Positions 24,937 to 34,155 of a stretch of DNA of 64,000 nucleotides are shown here, one piece after another (the first letter of the stretch is position 1; the number at the start of each line of letters is the position of its first letter). This DNA is from Kitasatospora sp. MAA4 (lineage in GTDB: Bacteria; Actinomycetota; Actinomycetes; Streptomycetales; Streptomycetaceae), in the NCBI RefSeq assembly GCF_029893355.1, contig NZ_JARZAI010000006.1, positions 62,001 to 126,000 on the forward strand, read 5' to 3'. The notes beneath the pieces are model-generated. The model was not told the DNA's origin. It did no database searches and saw only the letters and a program-made list of their open reading frames with translations. Made by a program: the position numbers and the translations under genes.

Positions 24937-26213
24937 CGCCCGGTACCGCCGTAGACGACTGCCTCGTCGCTGTCGCTGTCCAGGCCGAACGCGGAGTGCA
25001 CCGCGCGGACCGCCTCGGGGACGTCGTCGCCCCGGGTCACCACGGAGATCCGGATCTCCGAGGTGGAGATCAGCTCGATGTTGACGCCGGCCTCCGAGAG
25101 CGCCTCGAAGAAGGTCGCGGTGACCCCCGGGTTGGAACGCATGCCGGCGCCGACCAGCGAGATCTTGCCGATCGCGTCGTCGTAGCGCAGCGACTCGTAG
25201 CCGATGCCCTCCTTGACCCGGCCGAGCGCGTCGATGGCCTTCTGGCCCTCGGTCTTCGGCAGGGTGAAGGAGATGTCGGTCAGACCGGTGGAGGCGGCGG
25301 AGACGTTCTGCACCACCATGTCGATGTTGACCTCGGCGTCCGCGATGGCGCGGAAGATCCGGGCGGCCTCGCCCGGCTTGTCCGGCACGCCGACGACCGT
25401 GACCTTGGCCTCGGACGTGTCGTGGGCGACCCCGGAGATGATGGCCTGCTCCATCTCGCCCCCTTCGGGCTGGTTCGGATTGGTGTTGCTGACGATGGTC
25501 CCCGGCAGACCGGAGAACGACGATCGTACGTGGATCGGGATCGTGTAGCGCCGCGCGTACTCGACACAGCGGTCCAGCAGCACCTTGGAACCCGACGAGG
25601 CCAGCTCCAGCATGTCCTCGTAGCCGATCCAGTCGATCTTGCGAGCCTTCTTCACCACCCGCGGGTCGGCGGTGAAGACGCCGTCCACATCGGTGTAGAT
25701 CTCGCAGACCTCCGCCTTGAGCGCGGCGGCCAGCGCGACCGCGGTCGTGTCGGAGCCGCCACGGCCCAGGGTAGTGATGTCCTTGCTCACCTGGGAGACG
25801 CCCTGGAAGCCGGCCACGATCGCGATGTTGCCCTCGTCCAGGGCGTTGCGGATCCGGCCGGGCGTCACGTCGATGATGCGCGCCTTGTTGTGGACCGAGT
25901 CGGTGATGACTCCGGCCTGGCTCCCGGTGAACGACTGGGCCTCGTGTCCCAGGGATCTGATCGCCATGGCCAGCAGGGCCATCGAGATCCGCTCACCGGC
26001 GGTCAGCAGCATGTCGAACTCGCGGCCGGCGGGAAGGGGGGAAACCTGCTCGGCGAGTTCGATCAGCTCGTCCGTCGTGTCGCCCATCGCGGACACCACG
26101 ACGACGACCTCATGGCCGGCCTTCTTGGTGTCCACGATGCGACGGGCCACGCGCTTGATGCCCTCGGCATCCGCAACGGATGAGCCGCCGTACTTCTGCA
26201 CGACAAGGCCCAC
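24933..26213 (-). CDS. lysC: Aspartate kinase (alpha subunit; beta from internal start)
   Basis: The 426-residue enzyme phosphorylates aspartate at the head of the Lys/Met/Thr pathway. The N-terminal amino-acid kinase domain starts with [11 protein letters not shown] and includes [28 protein letters not shown]. Two ACT domains follow (about 265-335 and 345-415; [17 protein letters not shown] and [20 protein letters not shown]), which bind Lys and Thr for feedback inhibition. Length and features match actinobacterial alpha2beta2 enzymes. It overlaps asd by four bases. Confidence 0.97.
   Translation of the reverse strand: MGLVVQKYGGSSVADAEGIKRVARRIVDTKKAGHEVVVVVSAMGDTTDELIELAEQVSPLPAGREFDMLLTAGERISMALLAMAIRSLGHEAQSFTGSQAGVITDSVHNKARIIDVTPGRIRNALDEGNIAIVAGFQGVSQVSKDITTLGRGGSDTTAVALAAALKAEVCEIYTDVDGVFTADPRVVKKARKIDWIGYEDMLELASSGSKVLLDRCVEYARRYTIPIHVRSSFSGLPGTIVSNTNPNQPEGGEMEQAIISGVAHDTSEAKVTVVGVPDKPGEAARIFRAIADAEVNIDMVVQNVSAASTGLTDISFTLPKTEGQKAIDALGRVKEGIGYESLRYDDAIGKISLVGAGMRSNPGVTATFFEALSEAGVNIELISTSEIRISVVTRGDDVPEAVRAVHSAFGLDSDSDEAVVYGGTGR
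25452..25467 (-). promoter_or_regulatory. Internal start site for the aspartate kinase beta subunit
   Basis: Codon 254 of lysC is ATG (MEQAIISGV), preceded on the coding strand by GAAGGGGGCGAG, an unusually good internal Shine-Dalgarno. Translation from here would give a 173-residue protein consisting of the two ACT domains, the size of the known beta subunit in corynebacterial aspartokinases. Confidence 0.75.
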
Positions 26214-26282
26214 GTGCGCTCCTCGACTAAGTCAGCTTCGGGGGTAGGTGCCCGGCGCGGGTGGCGCCGTCCGGTCCCCCGG

Positions 26283-26301
26283 ACCCCCTCTGGGAGGGGG
26301 T
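26283..26301 (-). terminator. Hairpin between the MFS gene and lysC
   Basis: ACCCCCTC and GAGGGGGT form an 8-bp perfect stem with a 3-base loop, about 40 bases after the MFS stop in the direction of transcription and upstream of lysC. Confidence 0.55.
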
Positions 26302-26342
26302 ACTTTCGGTCGCGGGCCAGTCTACCGAGCGGGCGGCGGAGT

Positions 26343-27770
26343 TCAGCCGCATTCCATATCGTGAGACTGACGTTTTACCTGGTGGACGCTCCGGTTGCGG
26401 CGCGACGGGCGACTCTGCGGGGGATGCGGGGCGGGTTCGAAAGAATTCTCGGGGGCAGGGGGGTTCCGCTCCGGATTTGCCGGTCGAAGATTTTTTGAGA
26501 TTTTCGTGCTCCCGGCGACCACGAGCGCCCCGGCGGCGGGCCGCACCACGTGCGCCGGCAGGACCCGGCCCAGCCGCAGCAGCAGCGCACCGCCCGCCAG
26601 CGCCGCCGCCGCGACCACCAGCCAGGGCAGCCGGCCGTCCACCGCGAGCAGCAGGGTGAAGAGCGAGGGCGCGGCGGTCTTCGCCAGCGACCAGGAGAGC
26701 TGGTACGTCGCCAGGTACCGGCCGCGCAGCTCCGCCGGCGCGGCGGCGGTGGCCAGCGAGGAGGCCGACGGGTTGTGCACCAGCTCCCCGAGCGTGGCGA
26801 CCACCACGGCCGCCAGCAGCCCCGCCATCAGCAGCGGCAGCGCGTGCGGCCGGACGGTGCCCAGCACCGCCTGCCCCAGCGCGGCCAGCGCGAAGAACCC
26901 CGCGCCGACCGCCGCGGCCGCCGTACGGCTGCCGAGCCGCCTGGCGGCCCGCGCCACCGGGACCCCGGCGAGCGCGCACAGCACGGTGTTCAGCACGAAG
27001 GCCGCGCCGGTCAGCGCCTGCGGGGCGCCCAGCCGGCTGACCGCGAAGATCGGCAGCAGCACCGAGAGGGACGAGTAGCCGAGGGCGATCAGGAAGTTGG
27101 CCGAGGTCAGTCCGAGGTACTGCCGATCGGCGAGCACCGCGCGGTAGCCGACCCGCCGCACCGGCTCCCCGCCGGCGCGGACGACGACGTGCCGGCGCTG
27201 CGCCGGTATCCGGCGCACCAGCAGGCCCGCCGCGAAGAAGCTCCCGGCGTTGAGCCAGGCCGCCACGGTGAAACCGCGGTCGCCCAGCACCCCGATGATC
27301 AGCGAGGCGAGCAGCGTGCCCGCGCCCAGACCGGCGTTGGACAGGCTGCGGGCGATCGCCTGCAACCGCTCGACGTCCGACCCCTTGGCCAGCTCCCCGA
27401 TCCGGGCCTGCTGGACGACCGGGAAGCCGCGGTCGCCGATCGCGGTCAGCAGCGCGACGGCGGCGAAGGCCGGCAGCTTGCCGGCGAACGGGTAGGCGGC
27501 GAAGCCCAGCCCGCGCAGCGCGTACAGCGACAGCTGGAGGCGGCGGGCGCCGAACCGGTCCACCGCCACGCCGACCAGCGGCAGCGCCGCCATCGCCGCC
27601 AGCCCGGTGACCGTGAGCACCGCGCCGATCAGCGGCAGCGGCAGGCCGGTGACGTGCCGGAAGAACACCAGGCTGAACGGGACGTACATGCCCGAGCCCA
27701 CGGCGTCGACCGCCATCCCCGCCAGCAGGGCGCGCTCGCCCGGGACGCGCTGCCGCTGTTCACTGGTCAT
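26343..27770 (-). CDS. MFS-family transporter
   Basis: The 475-residue protein has about 12 membrane helices and MFS marks such as VDRFGARRLQLSLYALRG (the loop 2-3 motif with Asp and Arg) and a central loop of Arg/Val (IPAQRRHVVVRAGGEPVRR). A long, basic C-terminal tail of about 50 residues (KNLRPANPERNPPAP...) follows the last helix and is unusual. It probably exports a small toxic molecule. ATG 27770 is chosen for GGGGG upstream; ATG 27782 is possible. It diverges from a MarR gene that presumably represses it. Confidence 0.9.
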   Translation of the reverse strand: MTSEQRQRVPGERALLAGMAVDAVGSGMYVPFSLVFFRHVTGLPLPLIGAVLTVTGLAAMAALPLVGVAVDRFGARRLQLSLYALRGLGFAAYPFAGKLPAFAAVALLTAIGDRGFPVVQQARIGELAKGSDVERLQAIARSLSNAGLGAGTLLASLIIGVLGDRGFTVAAWLNAGSFFAAGLLVRRIPAQRRHVVVRAGGEPVRRVGYRAVLADRQYLGLTSANFLIALGYSSLSVLLPIFAVSRLGAPQALTGAAFVLNTVLCALAGVPVARAARRLGSRTAAAAVGAGFFALAALGQAVLGTVRPHALPLLMAGLLAAVVVATLGELVHNPSASSLATAAAPAELRGRYLATYQLSWSLAKTAAPSLFTLLLAVDGRLPWLVVAAAALAGGALLLRLGRVLPAHVVRPAAGALVVAGSTKISKNLRPANPERNPPAPENSFEPAPHPPQSRPSRRNRSVHQVKRQSHDMECG

Positions 27771-27785
27771 GCTTGCCCCCATGTC

Positions 27786-27821
27786 GCTAAGTTGGAAGTA
27801 ACTTAGCACTAAGCGACTTAG
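27786..27821. promoter_or_regulatory. Probable MarR operators in the MFS/MarR intergenic region
   Basis: GCTAAGTT, six bases, AACTTAGC (27786-27807) is a perfect inverted repeat; CTAAG, three bases, CTTAG (27809-27821) is a second one sharing the same half-site. Together they give four CTAAG/CTTAG half-sites in 36 bases between the divergent genes. Confidence 0.75.
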
Positions 27822-27851
27822 GGTCAAGCTAGCTTGTGGCAGACTTGTCCC

Positions 27852-28376
27852 ATGGACCCCCGCGAAGCCGCCACCCCCGCTGCCAGCCCTCTGCCACCCG
27901 ACGAGGTGGACACGATCATCGGCCAGTGGCAGCGGGCCAGGCCGGACCTGGAGACCGAGGCGATGGCGGTGTTCGGGCGGATCTACCGGCTGGCCCGCAC
28001 GATGGGCGACCGCAGCGAGCAGATCTACCAGCGGTTCGGCATCGGCCGCGGCGAGTTCGACGTGCTCGCCGCCCTGCGCCGGGCCCCCGCGCCGCACGTG
28101 CTCTCCCCGCGCGACCTCTCGATCACCCTGATGCTCACCACCGGCGGCATGACCGGGCGACTGGACAAGCTGGAGCGCGCCGGACTCCTGCTGCGCTCCC
28201 CCGACCCCGTGGACCGGCGCGGGCTGCGGGTCTCGCTCACCGAGCAGGGCCTGGCCCTGGTGGACCAAGCCGTCAGCGCGGGGCTGGCCGAGCAGCAGAA
28301 GGCGCTGGCCGCACTCAGCGGCGAGCAGGCCGAGCAGCTGAACGGCCTGCTGCGCGCCCTGCTCGCGGCGGTCTGA
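27852..28376 (+). CDS. MarR-family transcriptional regulator
   Basis: The 174-residue protein has a MarR winged helix: GIGRGEFDVLAALRRAPAPHVLSPRDLSITLMLTTGGMTGRLDKLERAGLLLRSPDPVDRRGLRVSLTEQG, with flanking dimerisation helices. It probably binds the CTAAG/CTTAG inverted repeats between it and the MFS gene and represses both until an exporter substrate binds. ATG 27852 is preferred over an upstream in-frame ATG at 27834. It ends 17 bases before the convergent DUF5063 gene. Confidence 0.92.
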   Translation: MDPREAATPAASPLPPDEVDTIIGQWQRARPDLETEAMAVFGRIYRLARTMGDRSEQIYQRFGIGRGEFDVLAALRRAPAPHVLSPRDLSITLMLTTGGMTGRLDKLERAGLLLRSPDPVDRRGLRVSLTEQGLALVDQAVSAGLAEQQKALAALSGEQAEQLNGLLRALLAAV

Positions 28377-28392
28377 CGCCTGGAGCCCGGTC

Positions 28393-29055
28393 TCAGGTGC
28401 CGAGCTCGGCGGCCATCAGGTCGCCGGCCTGCTGCTCCAGCTGCTCGTCGGTCAACCCGTCGTCGTCGGTGTCCGCACCGTCCGGCACCGCGCCGATCGG
28501 GCTGTCCAGCCGCACGTGCGCGATCAGCGACTGGAGCGCCCGCAGCACCGAGGTGCAGGACGAGCCCCAGGTGGAGAGGTAGGAGAACTGCCACCACCAG
28601 AGCGCCTCGCTGACCCGGCCCTCGTCGTAGTGCGTCAGGCCGTGCCGCAGGTCGCTCACCACGCCCGCCAGGTCGTCGGAGATCCGGAAGGCGCTGGGCT
28701 TCTCCGGAGCGCCGTACGGGTCGAAGACCTCGTGGTAGACGTCGATCGGCGCGAGCAGCTCGGCGAGCCGCTCGCGCAGCTCCACGCCGTCCGGCTCGGG
28801 CCCGGTGTCCGGCTCGAAGCGGTCCTCCGGGAGGACGTCCTCGACGGCGCCGAGCCGCCCGCCGGCCAGCAGCAGCTGGGAGACCTCCAGCAGGAGCAGC
28901 GACACGGCGCTGCCCGGCTCGTCGCCCTTGGCGATCTCGGTCACGGCCAGCACGAAGCTCTTGACCGAGTCCGCGATCTGCACGGCGAAGTCGTCCGGTC
29001 CCTGCGCCGGCACGGCCTGGATGTGCACATCCGGGTGCACGCTCTTGTCAGACAT
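28393..29055 (-). CDS. DUF5063-domain protein next to recR
   Basis: The 220-residue acidic protein matches the actinobacterial DUF5063 family that sits beside rec[23 protein letters not shown], then [23 protein letters not shown], and [30 protein letters not shown]. No enzymatic motif is visible. ATG 29055 overlaps the recR stop by 8 bases, so the two are co-transcribed and probably co-translated, which hints at a role near recombination repair, not demonstrated. Confidence 0.88.
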   Translation of the reverse strand: MSDKSVHPDVHIQAVPAQGPDDFAVQIADSVKSFVLAVTEIAKGDEPGSAVSLLLLEVSQLLLAGGRLGAVEDVLPEDRFEPDTGPEPDGVELRERLAELLAPIDVYHEVFDPYGAPEKPSAFRISDDLAGVVSDLRHGLTHYDEGRVSEALWWWQFSYLSTWGSSCTSVLRALQSLIAHVRLDSPIGAVPDGADTDDDGLTDEQLEQQAGDLMAAELGT

Positions 29056-29647
29056 CGAGCAGTCGTCTCCCTTCGAAGGCCCGGCCGAGGGTGACCTCGT
29101 CGGCGTACTCCAAGTCCCCGCCGACGGGCAGTCCGCTCGCCAGTCGGGTCACCTTCAGCCCCATCGGCTTGCAGAGCCGGGCCAGGTAGGTCGCGGTCGC
29201 CTCCCCCTCCAGGTTGGGGTCTGTGGCGAGGATCAGCTCGCTGACCGTCCCGTCGGCCAGCCGCGCCAGCAGTTCCCTGATCCGCAGGTCGTCCGGACCG
29301 ACGCCCTCGATCGGGCTGATCGCGCCGCCGAGCACGTGGTAGCGGCCGCGGAACTCACGGGTCCGCTCGATCGCCACGACGTCCTTGGACTCCTCGACCA
29401 CGCAGATGACGGTCAGGTCGCGCCTCGGGTCCAGGCAGACCCGGCAGCGCTCGGACTCCGCGACATTGCCGCAGACCGCGCAGAACCGCACCTTGTCCTT
29501 GACCTCCAGCAACGTGTGCGCCAGGCGCCGGACGTCGACCGGGTCGGCCGCCAGGATGTGGAAGGCGATCCGCTGCGCGCTCTTGGGCCCGACGCCGGGC
29601 AGCCTGCCCAACTCGTCGATCAGGTCCTGAACTACGCCCTCGTACAC
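29048..29647 (-). CDS. recR: Recombination mediator RecR
   Basis: The 199-residue protein has the expected length and layout: helix-hairpin-helix ([24 protein letters not shown]), a four-Cys zinc finger ([19 protein letters not shown]), and a Toprim domain ([20 protein letters not shown]...[18 protein letters not shown]). With RecF/RecO it loads RecA on gapped DNA. GTG 29647 gives the family length; the frame is open further upstream but unconserved. Confidence 0.97.
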   Translation of the reverse strand: MYEGVVQDLIDELGRLPGVGPKSAQRIAFHILAADPVDVRRLAHTLLEVKDKVRFCAVCGNVAESERCRVCLDPRRDLTVICVVEESKDVVAIERTREFRGRYHVLGGAISPIEGVGPDDLRIRELLARLADGTVSELILATDPNLEGEATATYLARLCKPMGLKVTRLASGLPVGGDLEYADEVTLGRAFEGRRLLDV

Positions 29648-29703
29648 CGCTCTGCCTTCCCACTGCTCTTGTTCGCCTTGTGCGCCGGTGCCATCATCCA
29701 ACG

Positions 29704-29738
29704 ATTCGGGCGTCGGACACACCGTCCGACGCCCGAAT
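29704..29738 (-). terminator. Long perfect hairpin between ybaB and recR
   Basis: ATTCGGGCGTCGGAC, a 5-base loop, and GTCCGACGCCCGAAT form a 15-bp perfect stem, 13 bases after the ybaB stop and about 55 bases before the recR start. There is no T-run; it may terminate or attenuate transcription between ybaB and recR. Confidence 0.65.
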
Positions 29739-29750
29739 GATCTGAGATGT

Positions 29751-30098
29751 TCAGAAGGGCAGACCCGGAATGCCGCCGCCCATACCGCCGAGGCCCTGGG
29801 TCAGCGGGCCCATCCGCTCGGCCTGGAGCTTCTGGGCCGCCGCGTTGGCGTCCCGGACCGCCGCCAGGACCAGGTCCGCGAGCGTCTCGGTGTCCTCCGG
29901 GTCGACCGCGGCCGGTGCGATGGTCAGCGCCAGCAGCTCGCCGCTGCCGCTCACCGTGGCCTCGACCAGGCCGCCGCCCGCCGAACCGCTCACCCGCGCC
30001 TCGGCAAGCTCCTGCTGCGCGCGGCCGAGGTCTTCCTGCATCTTCTGCGCCTGCTTGAGCAGCTGCTGCATGTTGGGCTGGCCACCACCAGGGAACAC
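29751..30098 (-). CDS. ybaB: YbaB/EbfC-family nucleoid-associated protein
   Basis: The 115-residue protein has [28 protein letters not shown], a strand [20 protein letters not shown], and the helix [28 protein letters not shown], as in YbaB dimers that bind DNA. Gly-rich tails flank the fold. It lies between dnaX and recR, as in most bacteria. Confidence 0.95.
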   Translation of the reverse strand: MFPGGGQPNMQQLLKQAQKMQEDLGRAQQELAEARVSGSAGGGLVEATVSGSGELLALTIAPAAVDPEDTETLADLVLAAVRDANAAAQKLQAERMGPLTQGLGGMGGGIPGLPF

Positions 30099-30214
30099 GG
30101 TTCACTCCTGCCTGAGAACTCCATGCGGCGCCGCATCGCGTGGCACGCCGCCCTCCGTCGGATCGAGCCTACGTCCTGGGCGCCGCGTCCCCCGCTCCCC
30201 CTCTTCCGCTCCGA

Positions 30215-32341
30215 TCAGCTGCCGTGCTGGATCTCCTCCAGAACGGTCGCGCCGAGCTCCCGGATGATCAGTTCCTGACCGGAGACGGTGCTCACCGGCC
30301 GGCCCGGGGCGACCGCGTCCGGACCGTCGTCCTCCTCCGGCCCGAAGTCCTCCGGCGACGCGGACGGCGCCGGCTGCTGGACGGCCGCGGCGGGCCGCGC
30401 GGGCGGCTGGGGCGCCTGCTGCGCCGCCGGCGCGACCGCACTCGGCGCCTGGACCGGCGGCGCGGACGGGGCGAACTGCGCAACCGGTGCCGCCGGCGGA
30501 GCGGCCGCGGGCGCCGGCTGCCGCGACACCGGCGAGGCACCGCCGCCACCGCCACTGCCACCCCAGCCGCCCGCGCCGCCGCTGCCCGCGGTGGGTGCGG
30601 GAGCCTGGCTGCCGCCGCCGGACGGGTCGACGATGCACTCGATCCGCCAGTCCACGTTGAGCGCGTCGGCGACGGCCTGCTTGAGCACGTCGTCGCTGTT
30701 GCTGCCGACGAAGCTGTCGCGGGCACCGGCGTTGATGAAGGAGACCTGGAGCGTGCTGCCGTCGAAGCCCGCGACCTGGCCGTTCTGGCTGAGCAGGATC
30801 CAGGTGAAACGCCGGCGGTTCTTCACCGCCTCCAGGATCTGCGGCCACATCTGCCGCACCTGCGCCGCGCCCTGCTGCGCCCCCGCGGACGGCTGCTGCA
30901 CCGGCTGCGGTACCTGCGGGGCAGCCTGAACGGGCTGCTGAACCGGCGGCGCAACAGGCGGCGCTACAGGAGCGGCCGCCGCCTCCTGCCCGGGCGGCGG
31001 GAAGCTGCGCGGGATCGGCCACGCACCGGGCGCGGGCCCCGCCGCCGCCGGTGGCGCGGCAGGCGCGGCCACCGGAGCGGGCACGGGTTGCGGCTGCGGC
31101 TGCGGCTGCTCCACTACCGGCGCCTGGAACACCGGCGCCGCCATCACCGCCCCTCCCCCACCTGCCCCTGTCCCCGGTCCCGCTACCGCTCCCCGCTCCA
31201 ACTTCTCCATCCGCGCCATCAGCGACAGCTCGTCGCTGTACGCGCCAGGCAGCATCACCCGGGCGCAGATCAGCTCCAGCTGGAGCCGCGGCGCGGCATT
31301 GCCCCGCATCTCGGTCAATCCGGTGTTGACGATGTCGGCGGCCCGGCTCAGCTCGGCCGCCCCGAACCGGTCCGCCTGCGCCTGCATCACGGCCACCCGG
31401 TCCGGCGGAGCGTCGATCAGCCCCTTCTCCCCGGCGTCCGGCACGGTGCCCAGGATCACCAGGTCGCGCAGCCGCTCCAGCAGGTCCGTCACGAACCGCC
31501 TCGGGTCGTGCCCGCCCTCGACCACCCGGTCGACGATCTGGAACACGGTCGCCCCGTCGTGCGCGGCGAACGCGTCCACCACCTCGTCCAGCAGCGCCGA
31601 GTCCGTGTACCCGAGCAGCGCGGTGGCCATCTGATAGGTCACCCCGCCCTCGCCCGCACCGGCCAGCAGCTGGTCCATCACCGACATCGAGTCACGCACC
31701 GAACCCGCCCCGGAGCGCACCACCAGGGGGAACACCGAGTCCTCGACCTGGATCTGCTCCCGCCCGCAGACCTCGGCCAGGTAGTCCCGCAGCGTGCCCG
31801 GCGGCACCAGCCGGAACGGATAGTGGTGCGTCCGGGACCGGATCGTCCCGATCACCTTCTCCGGCTCCGTGGTCGCGAAGATGAACTTGAGATGCTCCGG
31901 CGGCTCCTCCACCACCTTCAGCAGCGCGTTGAAGCCGGCCGAGGTGACCATGTGCGCCTCGTCCAGAATGAAGATCTTGTACCGGCTGTGCACCGGCGCG
32001 AAGAACGCCCGCTCGCGCAGGTCACGCGCATCGTCCACACCACCGTGCGAGGCCGCGTCGATCTCGATCACGTCGATCGACCCGGGCCCGCCGGTCGCCA
32101 GGTCGGTGCAGGACTGGCACTCCCCGCACGGCGTCGGCGTCGGCCCCTGCGCACAGTTGAGACAGCGCGCCAGGATGCGCGCACTCGTCGTCTTGCCGCA
32201 GCCGCGCGGGCCGCTGAACAGGTAGGCGTGGTTGACCCTGTTGTTGCGCAGGGCCTGCTGGAGCGGAGCGGTCACGTGCTCCTGCCCGATGACCTCGGCG
32301 AAAGTCTCGGGGCGATAGCGGCGGTACAGGGCTAGGGACAC
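30215..32341 (-). CDS. dnaX: DNA polymerase III subunits gamma/tau
   Basis: The 708-residue clamp-loader ATPase starts SLALYRRYRPETFAEVIGQEHV. Walker A is FSGPRGCGKTTSA, the zinc module CLNC...CGECQSC, and Walker B FILDEAHMVT. The middle region contains the collar domain; the long Ala/Pro/Gln-rich linker (about residues 390-560) and a C-terminal domain follow. No obvious programmed frameshift signal for a short gamma form was found by eye. GTG 32341 is chosen because it starts the conserved protein; the open frame further upstream overlaps the SRP RNA. Confidence 0.96.
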   Translation of the reverse strand: MSLALYRRYRPETFAEVIGQEHVTAPLQQALRNNRVNHAYLFSGPRGCGKTTSARILARCLNCAQGPTPTPCGECQSCTDLATGGPGSIDVIEIDAASHGGVDDARDLRERAFFAPVHSRYKIFILDEAHMVTSAGFNALLKVVEEPPEHLKFIFATTEPEKVIGTIRSRTHHYPFRLVPPGTLRDYLAEVCGREQIQVEDSVFPLVVRSGAGSVRDSMSVMDQLLAGAGEGGVTYQMATALLGYTDSALLDEVVDAFAAHDGATVFQIVDRVVEGGHDPRRFVTDLLERLRDLVILGTVPDAGEKGLIDAPPDRVAVMQAQADRFGAAELSRAADIVNTGLTEMRGNAAPRLQLELICARVMLPGAYSDELSLMARMEKLERGAVAGPGTGAGGGGAVMAAPVFQAPVVEQPQPQPQPVPAPVAAPAAPPAAAGPAPGAWPIPRSFPPPGQEAAAAPVAPPVAPPVQQPVQAAPQVPQPVQQPSAGAQQGAAQVRQMWPQILEAVKNRRRFTWILLSQNGQVAGFDGSTLQVSFINAGARDSFVGSNSDDVLKQAVADALNVDWRIECIVDPSGGGSQAPAPTAGSGGAGGWGGSGGGGGASPVSRQPAPAAAPPAAPVAQFAPSAPPVQAPSAVAPAAQQAPQPPARPAAAVQQPAPSASPEDFGPEEDDGPDAVAPGRPVSTVSGQELIIRELGATVLEEIQHGS

Positions 32342-32412
32342 GCCACCGACGATATCGGGACCGCCCGACAAACGCGTCGTCCGTCGCTCCCCCACCCCCG
32401 CCCGGGAACGCA

Positions 32413-32509
32413 AAGACCCCCCGTGCACCCGCCAGAGCCCTCTTACCCTTGCTGCCTTCCGGCCCTGGGGGGGTTCAGAGAGATAACGCCACACGAGGGG
32501 CTGGCACCA
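32413..32509 (-). ncRNA. ffs: Signal recognition particle 4.5S-type RNA
   Basis: On the minus strand the conserved SRP domain IV sequence CCAGGGCCGGAAGGCAGCAA is present, flanked by pairing arms (GCCAGCCCC near the 5' end and the GGTGCACGGGGGG side). Its place just upstream of dnaX is the usual actinobacterial site. Ends are approximate. Confidence 0.88.
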
Positions 32510-32633
32510 GAGTAGCGGATCCCAGCCCCCAATCCCTACCCCCACCCCCATCGACGATCCGCAGGCAGCCACCCGCGACCACCTGCGGATAGGTGGTCGC
32601 GAGCACCCCCGAACATGTACTAAGCTCTCCCAC

Positions 32634-32718
32634 GGAGGATTCGCCTAGTGGCCTAGGGCGCACGCTTGGAAAGCGTGTTGGGGGCAACCCCTCACGAGTT
32701 CGAATCTCGTATCCTCCG
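32634..32718 (+). tRNA. tRNA-Ser (anticodon GGA)
   Basis: An 85-base cloverleaf: acceptor GGAGGAT pairs with ATCCTCC before discriminator G; anticodon stem CACGC/GCGTG with loop TTGGAAA (GGA anticodon); a long variable arm TTGGGGGCAACCCC; and T arm ACGAG TTCGAAT CTCGT. CCA is not encoded. Its 3' half is duplicated at 40227. Confidence 0.97.
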
Positions 32719-32719
32719 C
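32666..32719 (+). repeat. Left attachment-site copy (tRNA-Ser 3' end)
   Basis: From the anticodon loop to one base past the tRNA, 54 bases are repeated in direct orientation at 40227-40280 with a single mismatch (T here, C there, at the T-stem end). This is the arrangement left by a tyrosine integrase acting at a tRNA 3' end. Confidence 0.8.
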
Positions 32720-32740
32720 CTCTGCCAGCCATGGCAGCTC

Positions 32741-32774
32741 GAAGGCCCCGACCGGGAAACCGGCCGGGGCTTTC
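32741..32774 (+). terminator. Terminator after tRNA-Ser
   Basis: GAAGGCCCCG pairs with CGGGGCTTTC (one G-T pair), with inner CCGG pairing. The same hairpin with its flanks recurs after the alpha-galactosidase gene at 42375. Confidence 0.8.
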
Positions 32775-32864
32775 GGCGTTCCCCAGCTGCGCCCTGGTGT
32801 GGCAGCTCACTGGCACGGAGAGCTGTCCACGGGAAACTGCCGCCCAGGACACCGCCTCGAAGAG

Positions 32865-33107
32865 TCATGCTGTTGACCACCCCCAGGAACCGACAGCGAC
32901 GGGCTCGGGGAACAAGGCGATTCCGGTTGCTGCCATGACCTGCGCGGCCAGTCGGGAGAGCGTTGCAGCGAAGGCTTCCTCCTGTTGCTGGCCGATCGCG
33001 CGCACGGCCTCGGGCCAGTCGGCGGGGTCGGAGACGGTCAGGACGTGCCCGACGGGGCCGCCGAGCCGCAGGGTGGTCAGGGATGCGAGCGTGGTGCTGC
33101 CGGTCAC
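32865..33107 (-). pseudogene. MurB remnant: N and C ends joined, middle deleted
   Basis: The 80-codon frame starts at GTG 33107 after a good AGGAGG. Its first 30 residues (LASLTTLRLGGPVGHVL, DPADWPEAVRA) match the start of the FAD-binding domain of UDP-N-acetylenolpyruvoylglucosamine reductase (MurB). Its last part (AATLSRLAAQVMAATGIALFPEPVAVGSW) matches the MurB C terminus. The roughly 250 residues between, with most FAD and substrate contacts, are absent, and the join is in frame. It is the last gene of the MurA-like operon, 13 bases after the serine hydrolase. It is most likely non-functional; a selected miniature protein cannot be excluded. Confidence 0.65.
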
Positions 33108-33120
33108 GGCTGGTTCCCTC

Positions 33121-34155
33121 CTAGGGTTCGTCGGTGAGCGTCTTGAGCGCGAGAGCCCGCAGCGGGGCGAGGCGGGTGCGGTTGTCCTGGTGGTGGTAGA
33201 CGGCGTTGGTGCAGATGGCCAGGTAGCGGCCGGTCGGCGGGTGGAGGTAGAGGCTGGTACCGGTGAAGCCGTGGTGGTAGGCCACTCGTCCTTCGTCGGC
33301 CAGGATCCAGGCCAGCCCTCGGTCCAGGCCGGGCTCGATCGCGGCCTGCGGGACCATGCTCTCGGTCAGCCAGCGACCCATAGGCGAGCCGTCGGCGTTC
33401 CCGTGAAGGAGGGCGGTCGCGTAGGCGGCGAGGTCGGCCGGGGTCGAGAAGACCCCGGCGTGTCCGGCGACGCCGCCGAGCAGGGCGGCGTTGTCGTCGT
33501 GCGGCAGGCCCCACAGTCGCGGGGCGCCGGGGAGGCGCTGTTCGGTCGGCGCGACGTGGGCGGCGCGGGCCACCGGGCCGTAGGTGGTGCCGGTCATGCC
33601 CAGGCCCTGCCACAGATCGGCGGAGAGTTCGTCCAGGCCCCGACCAGTGATCTGAGCGAGGAGGAGCCCAGCGAGGATGAAGCCGCGATTGATGTAGCGA
33701 TGCCCGGCGCCGGGCACCGCGATTAGTTCCTCTTGGCAGATGAGTTCGGCCAGGTTGGTGCTGGTGCCCCGGTACTGGTCGAGACGGGTGTCGGCCCGTA
33801 GGCCGGTGGTGTGGGAGAGGATCTGGCGCGCCGTCACTTGCCCGCCCGGCGCCTCGGCCGGCAGCCGGTGCAGGAGGCTGCGGACCGGGGCGTCCAGGTC
33901 GAGCCCGGTGGTGCCGATCAGCGGCCAGGTGGCCAGCACCTTGGTCAACGAGGCGACGTCGTACACCGTGTCCGGGCCCGGCCGGGCCTCGCCGCACTCG
34001 GGAGCAACGACGCCGCTGGCCAGGTAGCCGGGCTCACTGTCGTACGTGCCGTGGGCGATGACGCCGCCGGGCACCATGCCGTCAGTGGTCAGCAGGTCCA
34101 GAGCCTCCTGCAGCCCGGCGAGGGCTGTCTTGGTCCACGCAGTGGTGGCGGTCAC
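33121..34155 (-). CDS. Serine hydrolase of the beta-lactamase/DD-peptidase fold
   Basis: The 344-residue protein shows the penicillin-binding-fold motifs: SLTK (SxxK, in VYDVASLTKVLATWP), YIN (YxN, in GHRYINRGF), and HHGFTG (in place of KTG). No signal peptide or membrane anchor is present, so unlike class C beta-lactamases it is probably cytoplasmic; esterases and D-amino acid amidases share these motifs. GTG 34155 overlaps the MurA-like stop, so it is translationally coupled within the island operon. Confidence 0.88.
   Translation of the reverse strand: MTATTAWTKTALAGLQEALDLLTTDGMVPGGVIAHGTYDSEPGYLASGVVAPECGEARPGPDTVYDVASLTKVLATWPLIGTTGLDLDAPVRSLLHRLPAEAPGGQVTARQILSHTTGLRADTRLDQYRGTSTNLAELICQEELIAVPGAGHRYINRGFILAGLLLAQITGRGLDELSADLWQGLGMTGTTYGPVARAAHVAPTEQRLPGAPRLWGLPHDDNAALLGGVAGHAGVFSTPADLAAYATALLHGNADGSPMGRWLTESMVPQAAIEPGLDRGLAWILADEGRVAYHHGFTGTSLYLHPPTGRYLAICTNAVYHHQDNRTRLAPLRALALKTLTDEP

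Noticed and set aside
30390..31150. Programmed frameshift site in dnaX giving a short gamma subunit
   Set aside because: No A-rich slippery heptamer is visible in the linker; the GC-rich sequence gives no clear signal.
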